The notes beneath the pieces were generated by a model. The model was not told where the DNA came from and ran no database searches. It was given only the letters and a program-made list of their open reading frames with translations. From Panagrolaimus kolymaensis (taxonomy: Eukaryota > Nematoda > Chromadorea > Rhabditida > Panagrolaimidae), in NCBI GenBank assembly GCA_028622995.1, contig JAJQJQ010000045.1, positions 992,001-1,056,000 on the forward strand: 64,000 nucleotides of DNA, read 5' to 3'. Position numbers and translations under genes: made by a program. Within the stretch, counting starts at the first letter, position 1. Each line of letters starts with the position of its first letter. Positions 46,953 to 60,334 of the stretch are shown here, piece by piece.

Positions 46953-49900
46953 CTATCCAAGATAATCTTGATGATTGAGAAGTTCTTCATCATATGGTAC
47001 AGCTTCAATTTGACGACCATTAAAAAATCTTTTATCAAATACTCCTCGAGCTTTTGTTGCATCTTCAATTTTTTCATATCGAACAAAAATGCGAATTTCA
47101 CCTCTGACTTGAACAATTGTCACCTGAAAAACAGAACATTAGATAGAGTATGAAATAGTTACGTTAAAAAGTTTCATAGTTAAACAAAGTTAGTGGTCAA
47201 AAAGTGATACGGTAAGAAAACCTTTAAACGAAAAATCCATGCGTTGTTAACTTCTTTAGAGCTACCGTACCACCATTCATGCTCAAGACATTACCTCCAA
47301 ACTTGCTTTAGAACAACATAGATTTTTACCTAAAAAGCAAGTGGACCTGTCTATTGTAAAACAAAGAATCAACCAAAGATAAACTTACATCTTGAACAGG
47401 ACCATGCTTTTCACATTCTTCTTTAACTTCATCTTTAAGATAATCATCAACTTCTTCAGGATATACCATTTTTTTCAATAACATTACACTAGTATGTTCA
47501 TTTCTCATTAATTTTCTCATCAATAAATGTCTTGCATCATTACCACGAATTTCGTTGATTTCCATTGCAGATAATGGTTGTTCATCATTTTCTTGTCCAG
47601 CTTGATGAATTTGATCTGAAATTGCACCAGCTTTTTCAGCCGCTTCTAAAGCTTGAGCAGTGTTAAGCTAAAACTTAACACATTAGCATAAAAGTTCAAG
47701 AATAAAGTTAACTAACCTGTGGTCCTTTAGCAATTGGTCCAGTTATTCTCTTTGATTTCTTTTTAACATACGTTGAAGCTGAAGATGAGCCAGCTTTTTG
47801 ACCATCTTTCACGAATGCCACCGCTTTACTATCAGTTATAATTGCAAGAGCTTTCGAATGAGCAGATCCAGTAATAGCAAGAGTAGCCTTTTCTTGTTCT
47901 TCATCAAAAATATTACCATCTTGTGGACCAAAGTTCGTTGAAGTTGGAGCAAAACTAGCTTTGATTCCAGGTTTTAAAGTTGGTTGAATCTTGATTCTTG
48001 ATAAAATATCTTTTGGTTTTTGTGCTTTCGGTTTTTCTTCCACTACCACTTCTACCGTAGCTGCAGGAGCAAATGATGGACGATGTTTTGGTGCAGATAC
48101 TGAAATTGGTTTAGGTGATGAGGAATCTCGTGCTAATGGATCAACCATTTTTGGTGGCGGTGCAATTGCTGCTTTCTCTCCAAATCGAGTTGATGTTTTT
48201 CCATTTGTTGCTGAAGTACCATTAGTTCTTGGTGACGAGATTGAAGCAGGAGAAGATTGACCACCAGCAATTCTTAAAGGTGATTTGTCTTTCGGTTTAT
48301 GATCACGTTCTCTTGATCGGCGTTTTCTTTCACGTATTGGACTCATTTCAGGTGATGGTGGAGGCTTTTGACCGCCTTTCTAAAAAACAAGAAGATTAGA
48401 TAGGTTATGGAAAAATGCTCAAAACAAAAGCTTAAGATAGTTATATTATAGCTTTGTTGTTCCATATATTGCACTTATTATGTTATTGTTCTGACATCAC
48501 ATCTCAATTCAAAATGATTTATGAGGTAATAAGAAAATGTAAAATTACAAAAATAGAAAAAAAGAATGGTATGGAATACAAAAAATATGACTAAAACCCA
48601 AAAAAGCAATGGCAACTTAACAAAATGCCTTAACTCTCTATGTGTAAATTTCTTCGAAAGACTAATAAGATATGATGCCAGAACAATAAATCTCTAATTC
48701 CCAATTAAGCTAATATCCCACTGCTAGATATCCTAGGTAAAACAGAAGTATTACTAACACCTGCAGCTTCTTGAGCTTGAATTCTTGCAGTAATTGCTGC
48801 AGCAGCCATCGCAGCAGCAGTTGGAAGTTGAGTTTGAGTATTTGGTACAATATACGATAAAGCTTCAGGCGGCGTAAGACATTTACCAACACGCATCAAT
48901 TTTCCTCCGAGATCAAACATATTCATACCAGAAATAGCTTCAGCAGCAGCTCGAGCAGTATCAAATTCAATATATCCAAAGCCCCTAAAGAACAAAAATC
49001 CTCAATAAAGACTAACAATGGGGAGAAAAATCAAAACCAACCGATGCTTTCCACTAGGACTTTTCGCAAGTTGACATTTAATAATATTACCAAACGATGA
49101 AAATACTGTTCGTAGATCACTTTCATTCAAATCTTCATGTACCGATGCCACGAAAACTCGATGATATTTTCTTGCTTCTGTCATGATCATATCAATAATT
49201 GGTTGAGCTTGTGGCATCGTTTGTGGCCGACCAAGTTGAAGCTGCACACGACCACGTTCAACTTTGATGTTTCTTCCACCCATCATTAGACCATTCATTG
49301 CTTCTTGTGCAAGTAAAGCAGCTTCTGGAATTTCATATTCAAGAAAAGCATAACCTTTGTGATGCTGAATATATTATAAAGTATAATAAAGCGAACATGT
49401 AAGTAAAAAAACATACCCCCGTTGATGCATCAAAGCTCATATTAACACTTTTTATAGGGCCATATTCACCAAAAGTTTCTCGCAATTGATCTTCACGGAT
49501 TTCAAAACTTATTGAACCAACATAAACACGAGCCATAAGAGATAAAGCTTGGGCATACATAGCCACTTTTTGTTGCTAAAAATTTGATGTCATTAGTATT
49601 GTTCATGCACCAGAAAAGCTATAAAAAGCTTGTACAAAGATTACGCATACATTTTCTTGATGAGCAGTTTGTTGTTTTTGCATTAAATACTTAATTGATT
49701 GATCCATAGAAAAGCGTTTCGCCCGATCAAGATCACCTCTTTCATGCCGATGTAACGATGATAAACCTAAACCAAGTACTTGAGCTTCCTTTTTAGCACC
49801 TGGACCGATAAATACCTGAAAAGATAATGATAAATTTAATCCAAACACATAAAAACAGTGAGCAAGAAAGCGTCGGCAAACTAATAAACGTTAGCTTTCC

Positions 49901-50130
49901 AAAGTTGCACATTTTTGATAGCAAAAACAAAAAAAACTAACCTTTCCATGTTGGGGAAGAACAGGCATTGCAGCACCTCGAACCGGAATTATTACAGCTA
50001 CAGGTGGTGGTGGTAAAGTTGGTGGTGGTTGTTGAGATGGAGCAAGTTCTTCAACTTTTGGTGATGACGTCTCAACTTTCATTGGTTCAGATGATTCCGA
50101 TGGAGTTGTTGTTGATGGTTCAGACGGCAT
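46953..50130 (-). CDS. rnp-6: PUF60/RNP-6 poly(U)-binding splicing factor
   Basis: Exons 50130-49942, 49815-49651, 49575-49417, 49364-49042, 48984-48759, 48379-47717, 47667-47389 and 47123-46953 give 724 residues. RRM1 (about 134-210, [11 protein letters not shown] and KGYAFLEYE) and RRM2 (about 240-316, [11 protein letters not shown] and RGFGYIEF) are closely spaced as in PUF60. The C-terminal U2AF-homology motif (about 630-720) has [27 protein letters not shown] and the RFFNGR loop that binds ULM peptides of SF1, SF3B1 and U2AF. PUF60 helps U2 snRNP choose 3' splice sites. A 250-residue Ser/Pro/Lys-rich linker between RRM2 and UHM is longer than in human PUF60. Donors at three introns are GTTAGT. 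A stop at 48705 is avoided only by the donor at 48758. Confidence 0.93.
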
Positions 50131-53100
50131 CGTTGTTTTCACACAAAGTTTGAGAAAGGAAGTAAGTCTATAATAATGAAATAAAAAGTGTTCGAAGTAA
50201 TAAAAAGTTTGGAAGTTTAAAAGAAAATTTGATTTTTTAGACTTACACAAACCAACGAAAACAACGGAGAAGAAAAAAATGTTGAAAAATGGAAACAATG
50301 AAATTGCTTCCTGCTGTTAAGGGGCTTTCGCCAGGATTTATGGGAACGCTTCGATCGAATTTTTACTGTTTCAAAATTTTAAAGTATTTTTTTGTGGTAG
50401 TTTTTGCAGATACAATTAATTATTACAAATAGATAAATTAAGATTTTATAAATGCACAGAATGATTAGGATAAAGAATAGAGAAGGGAACTTGTTTAACT
50501 TTTTTGGAAGAGAGTTAGTTGTTCGTTTCAAGTTTTTGCTTATTTGCTTGCTTGTTTTTTTTATTTCAATCAAATTTTTTACTTAATTTACAAATAATTA
50601 AATGCATTGAATTTCTTCATAACTGAATCTCTATTGCCAATTAGCAGCTATTAACTTTTTCATCCAGTTCGCTTTCAAGCCAAAACCAAGTCTTTTTTTT
50701 TCATTCAACCAACATATTTTTTTTTTGAAAGAAGAAGGGAAGGACACAAACAAAAAAAATCATCCATTGCAAGTAAAAAGAAGAAGAAAGAAAGTGTGAT
50801 CATCGTCAGCAGCAGTCAAAAAAATAATGAAAGAGTAAAAAACGAAGGACATACACGAGCAGCACTACCATCAAGTTAGAGGGGAAGCTCCTGTGTTGCT
50901 GCTTGCTTTCTTTCACATATATATTTTTTTTTTTTAGTGTTAGTTTTTTAAGAGTCGTTTCCTTTTCTTCTTTTTTTTTGCCAACAACATGATTGCAAAA
51001 AGAAAAAAAATAAAGAATGAAAGAAAAAAATTGGATGGATGGATGACTAATCAACAAAACACAGCGGCGTTGTTGTTGGACATTGAACATTGACAAACGA
51101 CGACAAAAAAACGAGAGAAAAAATCAAAGAAATTTTTCTTTTTTGTTTTTCAAAAAACCCAAAACCTTAGCAGCCCATGTTTGTTTGTTATTGTTTCATT
51201 GTTTTGGGTCTTATTTATATTTATATTTATTGATATTTAGATATTCTTCAGCCGCGTGTATTTTTTTTTGATCCATCGTCTAAAAAATGTTTCTTTGTTT
51301 CCGGAGAAATAAACATATGTTTTTTTTTGCCATCATGGCTCGCGATATTTGCATTTTTTTCTTTTTGGTGACATTTTTACAGATAGATTTTTTTCTTTAA
51401 AATGTTAAAATATGTTAAAAAAAATAAACGTGAATGTACAATGTAATGTGTCTGATGTTTAACATTTGTGTCATCATCAAAATATCAGACTTTTTCTTCT
51501 TCTTTTTCTTATTCATTGTTTCTTATTATTATTCATTCAAATTGCTTTACTTCTTTCTTTTTTTGCTGCAATTTTTTTTTTGCTTTGTTGGGTCGGGTCT
51601 TTTTTTTTTGCTACTGCTTCTGTTGTTGGTTGGTTGTTGATGGAAGTGAATAAAATAAATGAATGAATGGATGAATGATTGTTAATGTTGTTGGGAGATG
51701 GAGTTGATGATTCACACATACACACCGAAAATGAGAAAAAGAAGAAAGGTTCTTCCTTTTCTGATTTTTTCTTTTTTGCGGTTCATTTGTCGTTGCTTCC
51801 TTTTATTTTTCTCTCTTGTAATCTTATCAGATCAGGTTTGATTTTTTTTTATTATTATTCGATTTTGGACTATAAAATAAAGGGAATTAAAATTATGCAA
51901 TATTGCTATTTTTATTTGTCATCGATTTTTTTCTGTACCTTTTTTTTTGCTTTGAATTTGCCATTGATTTTTTTGGTTTCCTTGAGTATTTTTTTTCTTT
52001 TTCTTTGACATTTGTTTGACAGTTTTGGGTTTTTTTTGACTCAAAGAGAAGAAAAAAATCAATGTTGTGGTGTTTGCCGCCTTTTGATCCATCATTTTTT
52101 TTTGTTCTCTTTAAATTATTGATTTTGACCTCTGACATATGAGAGATTTGAAATCAGCTTTTTGTTTGATGTTAGTTAGTTTTTACCGACGCTGCTGCTG
52201 GTGCAAAAAAAAAGCTTTTTGTCGAAAAATATGATCCGTCCTTCTTGGTTCGATTCGGTTTTGCTAAAAAATATGCTAATTTTCGTATCTTTTAAATTGT
52301 AAACATTGAAATTCAATTTTTTTATAATTTCTTATTTTGTTTGGAAATTACTTACTTGAAACCGAAAAAAAATATTTTAGTTGTTATTTACTGTTTTTGA
52401 TTTTTGTACTTTATATTTTTTTGCTCAGTGAATTTTTTTCTTTTATTTATTTAAAAACACATTTAAAACACATTATTCCTGTTGTTGTTTGTTGTTTATG
52501 TTCGCGCAAATTCCTTCCATAACTATCTGCTTTATTTTATATTTTTTTGTCTGCGATAAAAGCTTAATTTCGAAAAGCTTAATACTGTAATGAATCAGAT
52601 TTCATTTTGGTCAAAGGTTTATTTGCCATCGTTTAATTTTTGAAAGTTAATTATCCGAATCGGCTAACTAAAAATCGTGTATGTAACTTTTTTTGCCCGA
52701 GATAAATAAAATTACTGTCATTTTTAATATTTACAAAAAAATGGATTTAACAGTTTCTGGAAGTTTTCGCGGAATTAAGAATTTATTTTTAAAAAATTGG
52801 TTTCATTTTAACTCTAATTATTAAATTCTTCAAGTCGAGAAAAGAAATATTTATTTAATAATTTTTGAAATTCTTTCTATTACTTTTTTTTATTCTTCTA
52901 ACTTTTTATCAACTGTTTCATAACATTTAAAAAAGGGTTTTTAGACTTTCAAAATTTTTAATTCCAAAGTTTCTTTTATTTCTCCAAAATAAAAATAACA
53001 ACAAACACATATTTTTGCGCTTCATCATTCATTTTCCAAAATAGTAGCTAGCTAGCTTTCAATGATCTTCTCTCTCTCTTCTTTTTTTAGTTAGTTAGTT

Positions 53101-53953
53101 AGTCAGCCGCTTTTGCCACCGTCCGCCGTTGCCATTTTTCGAGATAAAAATAAAGTTTATTTTTTATTTTTATCGCTTTCCTTTTTTTATCTCAAAAAAA
53201 AATAAATTCGTGTTGTTTTTGTTGTTTTTTCATTTACAATTTACAATTTATTTCCCCCGCATTCCCTTCCCTTCCAATTTCCCCCAAAAAAAAGAAAAGA
53301 AAAGCGATAGTTAGTTTTTTAAAAGCGAAACCAATAAATAGCAGCTTCCAATAAAAAAAATCTGACACCTTTTATATGTATTTTTTAAAAAAAAATTATT
53401 CGATTAACCAACAAACAAACAAACAAAAAAAAGGCTAATCAAATGCGCAATTTTTCCTGAAATTTATTCCTTTCCACTTCCGAATGAATTTTTTATATTA
53501 TATTCGATATTATACATACTTTTTTTTGATTCCTGTTTATTTGCTCAATAAAAAAAAGGAAGAAAAAAGTTTCTTTTTTTATTTTATTCATCCAATCGTT
53601 TGCTACTTTTTAACTCGATTTTGTCGTTGGGGCTAAAAATGTCAAAAAAAATAAAAAGAATTTTTTTTATTGATTCATTCATTTTTTTTATTTGTTTGTT
53701 CGTTTGCTGGATTTTTATTTCTCACTTTTTTTAAATTTTTTTACTTACAAATATCCTCCTCGAACTTCAACTATTTTTTATGACTTTTATTTATTCTCCA
53801 AATTTTCTTTTATTTTATTTATTCTTTAAAAATTTTCATGACGCACATAAACCTTTTTTTTATTTCTTCGAGATTTTTATAATTTTTTTTTATTATTCTA
53901 AAAAAATAGTTTTATTCGATTTAGTTATTGTTTTTTGTTTTTGTTTTGCAGGT
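50131..53953. other. 3.8-kb divergent spacer between rnp-6 and the PH-PDZ gene
   Basis: A short 5' UTR intron of rnp-6 is likely (acceptor near 50172, donor near 50248). The remainder is highly T-rich on the plus strand with ATTT and TTAG short runs (for example 53085-53103) and no plausible ORF. It probably holds promoters for both genes and perhaps upstream UTR exons of the PH-PDZ gene. Confidence 0.45.
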
Positions 53954-56900
53954 ATGAACCTAGATCGCCAAATAGAAAAATATGGCGGACTTCAAACTAA
54001 AGTTTGGAAAAAAGGTGGAACATTAATTAAAAAGAAGGTTAGTTGTTAGTTTTTGGGAAGAAAATAAATAAAATAACAAAATTCTTGGTAGATATGAATT
54101 TTTTTTGGAGAAATCAAACCTTTTTTAACCTTGACAGAAGTGATTTACAAATTTTAATCTTAAGTTTTTTATAATTTTAACTACCCAATATTTGATGCTT
54201 TAAACCGAAGAATTTACATTTTGAATAATTTTAAAGAAATACGAAAAAATTACAGTGTTTTTTCGAAGTAAACATTTATTTTTTTTGGTTTTTTCGGAGA
54301 TTTGAAAAAATACGCTACCGAGGATATTTTGAAAATAAAATAAAAAATGCTGACTCATTTATTTTCGAAAGCAATTCTGCAAGATCGATGATCAATTGGT
54401 TTTTCATTTTTCTTTGTGTAATTTATTTTTTTTATTTGCCAATCGTAAAAAAAATAGGATGAAATCATTTAACTTTTAGCTTTTATAAATTCTTTTTTTT
54501 ATGATTTGTTTTCTCAAATTTAATGCGATCGATGACTCACAAATAATAAAAAAGGTTACAAAAAATTTTTTTTTAAATCCGCCGTAAGTTTCTTTTGTAA
54601 ATGGCAAAGCAAAAAGTGAATTTGTTTAATTAAAGGGACACTTTCACCTGACTCAAATTTTTGCTTACGACATGTTTTACCTCCTAGCGCGAAAGTTCTT
54701 TGTCAAGTCCATTTCGAAAAGGTTTGTAATTTTTTGTCAAGCTTTGGAAAAAATTTCAAAAATTTCACGAAGTTTGACCAAGGCTTACAAACATTTTCGA
54801 AATGGACTTGACAAAGAACTTTCGCGCTAGGAGGTAAAACATGTCGTAAGCAAAAATTTGAGTCAGGTGAAAGTGTCCCTTTAAGTCAATTTAGAAAACA
54901 ATAAAACCTTTTTTTATTTTTACTAAAAATAAAAAAGTGAGTAAGCTTTTCTATTTGTTTCGGAAGTGGTGGGCTATTTACCCATTTTTTAATTGACACT
55001 TTTTTTTCAAATTCTTTTAATGAAGGATTTTTTGCAGCTGACTCAACATTTTTTATTTTACATTTTTGCTTTTGGAATTTTTTTTTTTATTTTGCAAACA
55101 AAAAACAGAAAAAAAACAAAGCAGTTGTTTAACAAAGAAAATGTAAAAAGAATTTTTAAAATAAATTAGAATAATTTTTAAGTCAAAACTCAAAATATTT
55201 AAGAATTTTTTTGGGGTCGGTCTTGAAAAGAATTTAAAAAAAATAAGTTTAGTCTTAGCACGATTTTTAATTTCCCTATTTTAATGATTGTAAAACAATT
55301 TTCACATTTCCAGAAATATGTATTTGAAGAAGAGCAATGGGTTGCTTTATGCGTGCATAATTCTCAAATCCCCTTATTGGAATGGTATCCAGCGGCGAAT
55401 GAAATATTAAATCATGAACCCACAAAAGTTTTGGATTTGTTTGAATGTTTATTCGTTCATATTTCAATTGGAGATGATCGATGCTTTGTTATTGGTTTTG
55501 TGGATGAAAATCGTCCAGCAATTGAATTTGCTGCAAGAAATGCGTATGTTTCTTATTTCTTCTTATTTCTTCTTTTTTCTTTAGTCTTTTTTTTTTGGGC
55601 AAAGTTTCTTTAGTTTTTTTTGACAGAAAAAAGTTTTAAAATAATGGAATAAAATAATGGAGTGGCAAATAATTGAAACATTTTTAAATTGATTTTGTTT
55701 TTTTTTGTTTGAAGAACGCAAAAAAAAAGTTTCCAGGAAAAAAAGTATGTAGTCAGTCTGTTAACTTTAAAGTTGCTTCTTTTTTTAGAGGAAAAAACTG
55801 TTTCATTTTCTCGGAAAATCTTGGACTCAAATGAAAAAAAAAATGTACCGTAAAAGGCTGAGATTTAAATAAAAAAATATATTAGAGAATATTAGCTTTT
55901 ATAGTTTGTTTTATTTACAATTATTTTATTGACTAACGTTTTTCTAAAAAAATACAATAATAAAAAAAATCTTTACAAAAGCGAGCATTTTTTAAAAAGT
56001 TTGTATAGTTTTAATATTTTTAATCCTATTTTGGTTATTGGCGGGAAGAAAATGCTTTTTTGTGTTTTTTTATTAAACCTTTTTTTTAAATTCTAAATAC
56101 AGTCATTTTTTTTTATCATTGATAAAAATAAATGTGACTAACAAACCACTCTTTTTATTTTATCTGCCAATATTTTCTCGACTAAAAAATAATAATAATA
56201 AAGTTTTACTTTTTCAAAACAAAAAGAAATGAAGTCGTTTTGAAATTTATTTTTCTTTGACAAAAAATAAATTATTAAACTTTTAAAAATTCTTTTAATT
56301 TTCCTAAACTTTTTTTAGCGACGAAGCCCGTTTATGGGTGAATGAAATCACAAAGTGTTTAAGAAAATTAAATTGTTTGAGTGATTCAAGTAATGAATAT
56401 CAAGTGATGCCCATTCAACAACGTCCTGATAATGATGTATATGAATCCATTTCACCTGGATTAATTCGAGCCAATCAACTTCCTCCGGCGCCCCAGCCTT
56501 CGCCAATTCGAGAAAGTTAGTTAAAAAAATTATTTTATTTTTACTCAAAAAATTTTTTAAAATTAAATATTTATACAATTATTTTCGTTTCAGGAACATT
56601 TTATAATTTAAATGCAGAAATTCCTTTACCCACCACTCCAGCGCCGATGTTACCGCCTCGACCAAACAACCAAGCATCCCCAACCACTCCCATTCCAGTG
56701 CCTCCAAGAATGATGAATGGAGGAGGAACATCTTCGCCACCCACATCTCCACCAAATTCTCCACCCATGAGTCCAAGATCCACGATAACGAGTGTATTTG
56801 CTTCAAGTCCACCCGGAATGGGAGGAACATTAAGGCGAATGACAAAAGAATCCATTTCAAGCATACCAGAAACTGAATTACCTCCCAAATTGCCACCAAG

Positions 56901-59900
56901 AAAAATTATTCCTGATTTAAATACTGCGTTACCATTAAATGAAAAATTATTGGTAAGTAAAGCGAAAAACTTATTTCTTTTATTAATCGAAAAATTTATT
57001 TAAAAAAGCTATGAATTAAAAATGATGATCCTTTTTCAGAAGAAAAAATAGAATTTAAAAAAATAAAAGGTTTATTTTTTTTTTTTGCTATAAAAAATAA
57101 AGCTTTTTTCGTTTTTTGCTCATAATTAGAAATATGTATGTTACTTTTGAGGTAACAAAGCGAAAAAAAAATTCCAAAAGTTATTTTAAGCAAAAACACT
57201 CAGGTTTTTAGTTAATTTCTTGAAGTCTGGTTCAAGAAAAGTTTTAATTTTAAATATTTTTCCTTCATAGCAAGATATTCTCATTTACAAAATTGTTATT
57301 ATAAGGAGAATGAGAGTTGAGTTTAGCCCAAAAATTGCAGCCGAAACTTACTTTTAAAATAAAATAAAAAAACTTTTCTAACAAAAAATATTTTTATTGG
57401 TTTTTTGTCGATATTTTCCAACCTCCGCCGACTCACTTTCTTTCTGCCTATTTATTCTTCAAACCAACAACAGATTTAAACTTTTAATTACTTTTTTAAA
57501 CTTCTTCTTTTTTCTCTTTCGCCCTCCACAAAAATAAATAAAAATAAAATAAAATAGAGACATTCCATTCAAATCTATTTTTACTTAACTTTTTTTAAAA
57601 TTTATTTTTGGACTCTCTCGCTCAATAAAAAAAAAGAAGCAGGCAGTCAGTCTATTTTTATAACCATTTTTTCTTCTTTTAAAATAAAAAAGTTGTTTTC
57701 TTTTTTTTTAGACCAAAACCAATGAAGCATCATCATCGTCGTCGACGACCATGGCAGGAAAAAAGTCTGGACATCAATATGATTTTCCAATGAGTCCTCC
57801 ACCATTTTCCATTGCCGCCGCCCCTATATCTCCTCCTCCATTAACAAATTTTAATAATTTAAATTTTATTGAATCCACCAATAATTTAAATAATTTATAT
57901 TCTTCACCAATAATTAAATCTCCAACAATATTACCTAAAGCCGCCGGAAGGGAAACAACAAATATGGTTGCTCAAACTCAACAATACGATATATTGCCTC
58001 GTGGCGGCGGAACACCAAATTCATCGATGTCGATGATGGGTGTAAATGAGCGAAGACGAATTTCAACGGGTTCAACAAATACAAATTTAAATACAAATAA
58101 TAATGAAGCATCTGTTATTTATTCATGTTTAAATAATCATCAAAATCACCAGAAACAACAAGAACATCCAATTTATACGAGATTTAATTTCCCTCCCGGT
58201 TCATCCACCGCTTCAACGTCGTGAGTATTTTTTAATCAAAGAAAAAATTTATTTATTTTTAAAAGTCCCAAAAGTGAAAACATTTTTTATTTTAAACTTT
58301 GTTAGTTTTTTTCGTTAAAAAAAACAAAAAATTGCGGAATTCTCTATTTTTTGGCGCCATTTATTAATAAAAAAGGTTTTACCATGGAATTTTCTAAACC
58401 GGCAATAGTTTTAAATATTTTTGTTTATTTTTTAAATGTATCTTTTTTGATTTCTCCCCAATTTTTATTTTTATTTTTAAGAAACTTTATTCTATGCGAA
58501 ACTAATCACAAAGTTTCTTTCCATAAAATTTTGGAATTATCTAATTTTTATATTTCTAATTCCCTTAATAAACTTAAAGCTTATAATAATCTTTTTTTCC
58601 ACCATCCAAATATTTTTAAGGATTGCCAAAAAATAAAAAAGTTAAGAATTCTTTTTTTCGTTTTGACACCTCTCCAAATTTTACACAAAAATATTTAAAA
58701 CTTTTTTTAAACAAATTTCCAAATTCTTTAGCTCCCTTTTTTTTCAATTCAAAAATATTTCTAACAAATTTTATTTTTACAGTGAAGAATCCGATTATCG
58801 TTTGAGTCGAATTTCAAATGATATGGTTCAATTACGAATGTCATTAGTTTCATCGTCGACAGAAGATTCAAATGATTCCACTAAATCTCAACCAAACGAA
58901 TCTCCATATTCTCCACCACCAAGGCCGCCAAAATCTTTAGCTCTTTCTTCGAATTCAATAAATTATGCGGGATCATTTCGAGAAAAAAATGCTGCAACCA
59001 AAGATATTTCATTGTTATTGAGTTTATGCGTCGAACATTTAGCTTTGGTTGAAGTTGCTGGAAGTGTTTGGTAAGAAATTAAATATTTTTATTTTAAATA
59101 ATAAAAATGAAGAAAAAAAATACAAGTGTTTCATGAAATTAAAATCTTTGATCCTAAAGCGAAAATTAATTTTTAATTTATTTTCGTTTTAGGAGTTTAT
59201 GAATTATTTTTTCTTTCATTTTTTGCCATTAAATTTCTTCGAATTCATACTTTTCAAAAATTTTTACCAAAGTTAAAATAATAGAAAACCAAAAATGCTA
59301 AATCTCGAAACAAAAGATTTATTTATAATTGTTTTCGTTGCATCAGCTATTCTATAATTTGCATTTTATTTTTGCTATAAAATTTCAAAAATTACTATTA
59401 TCGTTTTTTTATAGGATAGCAGGTTGGAGCGAAGAAAAAAATCCATCTTTATGTAATTTAATACATTTTGGGGATCAAATAGTTCAATGTAATGGAAAAA
59501 TTGTTCGATCATTGAATCAATTCCCTGATATCCTTCATGCTAATTCAACTCCAGGTGTTCCAGTACGTGTTTTTATTTTTATTCTCAGAGCTATAAAAAA
59601 TTATTATTTTATTATGAAAAAATAAATATTTGAATTTTTAGATTCCATTTAAAATTCGTTCATTACCTCATGGAACTACACATTTTATAAATAAACCTGC
59701 AAATTTATATATACCCAAAACTTTTGGTATTTTATTTCATAAAAAAAAGAATAGAGTAAGTAGAATTTTTTATTTTAATTTTTATTTTTACACCCAAAGA
59801 AAAAACTCAAAAAGAAATTTTGTTTTCCATCGCCAAAGTGTTTACTGTATTTTTTGATTTGGTGCAGGAAGTCTAGAAAAGAAAATTTTTCCTTCAATTT

Positions 59901-60334
59901 TTTTTTTTTTAAATATCACAAAAAAATACTAATATCTAAAACCTTTGGACATCGCAAAAAATTCCTAGGTTTAAATTTTTTGTATCATAAAAATCAAAAT
60001 TCTGGGGTTTAACAACGAAAATAATTTTTAAGAATTCCATTAATTTCTTTTTTAGATAGCTGAAATAATATCTTTAACCCCTGCAGCTAAAGCCGGAGTA
60101 TTAGCAAGGCAGCAACCATTTTTATATGGGCGAGAATTTGTTTCATCTGTGATAACTGAAGTGAATGGAATTCCATTAAATCCATTTTCAAATAATGAAC
60201 AATTTTATAAGCGAATTGATTCATTATCAAATGGTTCTGAAATTCGTTTGGTTACACATCCATATGATTTTATTAAATTAATTAAACAACAATTAAAAAA
60301 TATTAAAAATGGAAAAAAATTTCTTCAAAATTAA
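53954..60334 (+). CDS. PH-domain and PDZ scaffold/adaptor protein
   Basis: Exons 53954-54037, 55314-55543, 56319-56515, 56594-56952, 57712-58220, 58783-59070, 59415-59562, 59642-59755 and 60056-60334 give 735 residues with all phases closing. Residues about 8-125 look like a PH domain: GGLQTKVWKKGGTL..KKKYVFEEEQWVALCVH at the front, the C-terminal helix ADEARLWVNEIT with its conserved Trp. A Pro/Ser/Asn-rich middle (about 150-520) carries several PPxP stretches that could bind SH3 or WW domains. Residues about 530-615 read as a PDZ domain (WIAGWSEEK, HFGDQIVQCNGKIV). A second PDZ-like region runs about 630-715 (IAEIISLTPAAKAGV, ITEVNGIPL). The function is likely membrane-linked scaffolding; I cannot name an orthologue. 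The start has a TTTTGCAG acceptor only 2 bases upstream, fitting trans-splicing. Confidence 0.82.
54634..54880. mobile_element. Palindromic MITE, 247 bp, TTAA-flanked
   Basis: Bases 54634-54720 and 54794-54880 are perfect inverted copies of 87 bp, beginning AGGGACACTTTCACCTGA. Both ends abut TTAA (54630-54633, 54881-54884). The 73-bp centre is non-coding. TTAA target duplication is the piggyBac hallmark, but the same sequence can also be read as a TA duplication with ends AAGGGACA. It lies in intron 1 of the PH-PDZ gene and would make a long RNA hairpin when transcribed. Confidence 0.85.

Noticed and set aside
48705..48758. Stop after the RRM2 exon of rnp-6, implying a short protein
   Set aside because: A GTTAGT donor at 48758 joins in phase to the exon at 48379, restoring the UHM domain expected for PUF60.
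51434..52138. Open frames on both strands in the 50-54 kb spacer
   Set aside because: Poly-Phe/Leu/Ser translations of T-rich DNA; no coding signal.
58351..58805. Plus-strand frames of 60-115 codons in the PH-PDZ gene
   Set aside because: They lie within an intron whose donor (58221) and acceptor (58781-58782) are clear and in phase.
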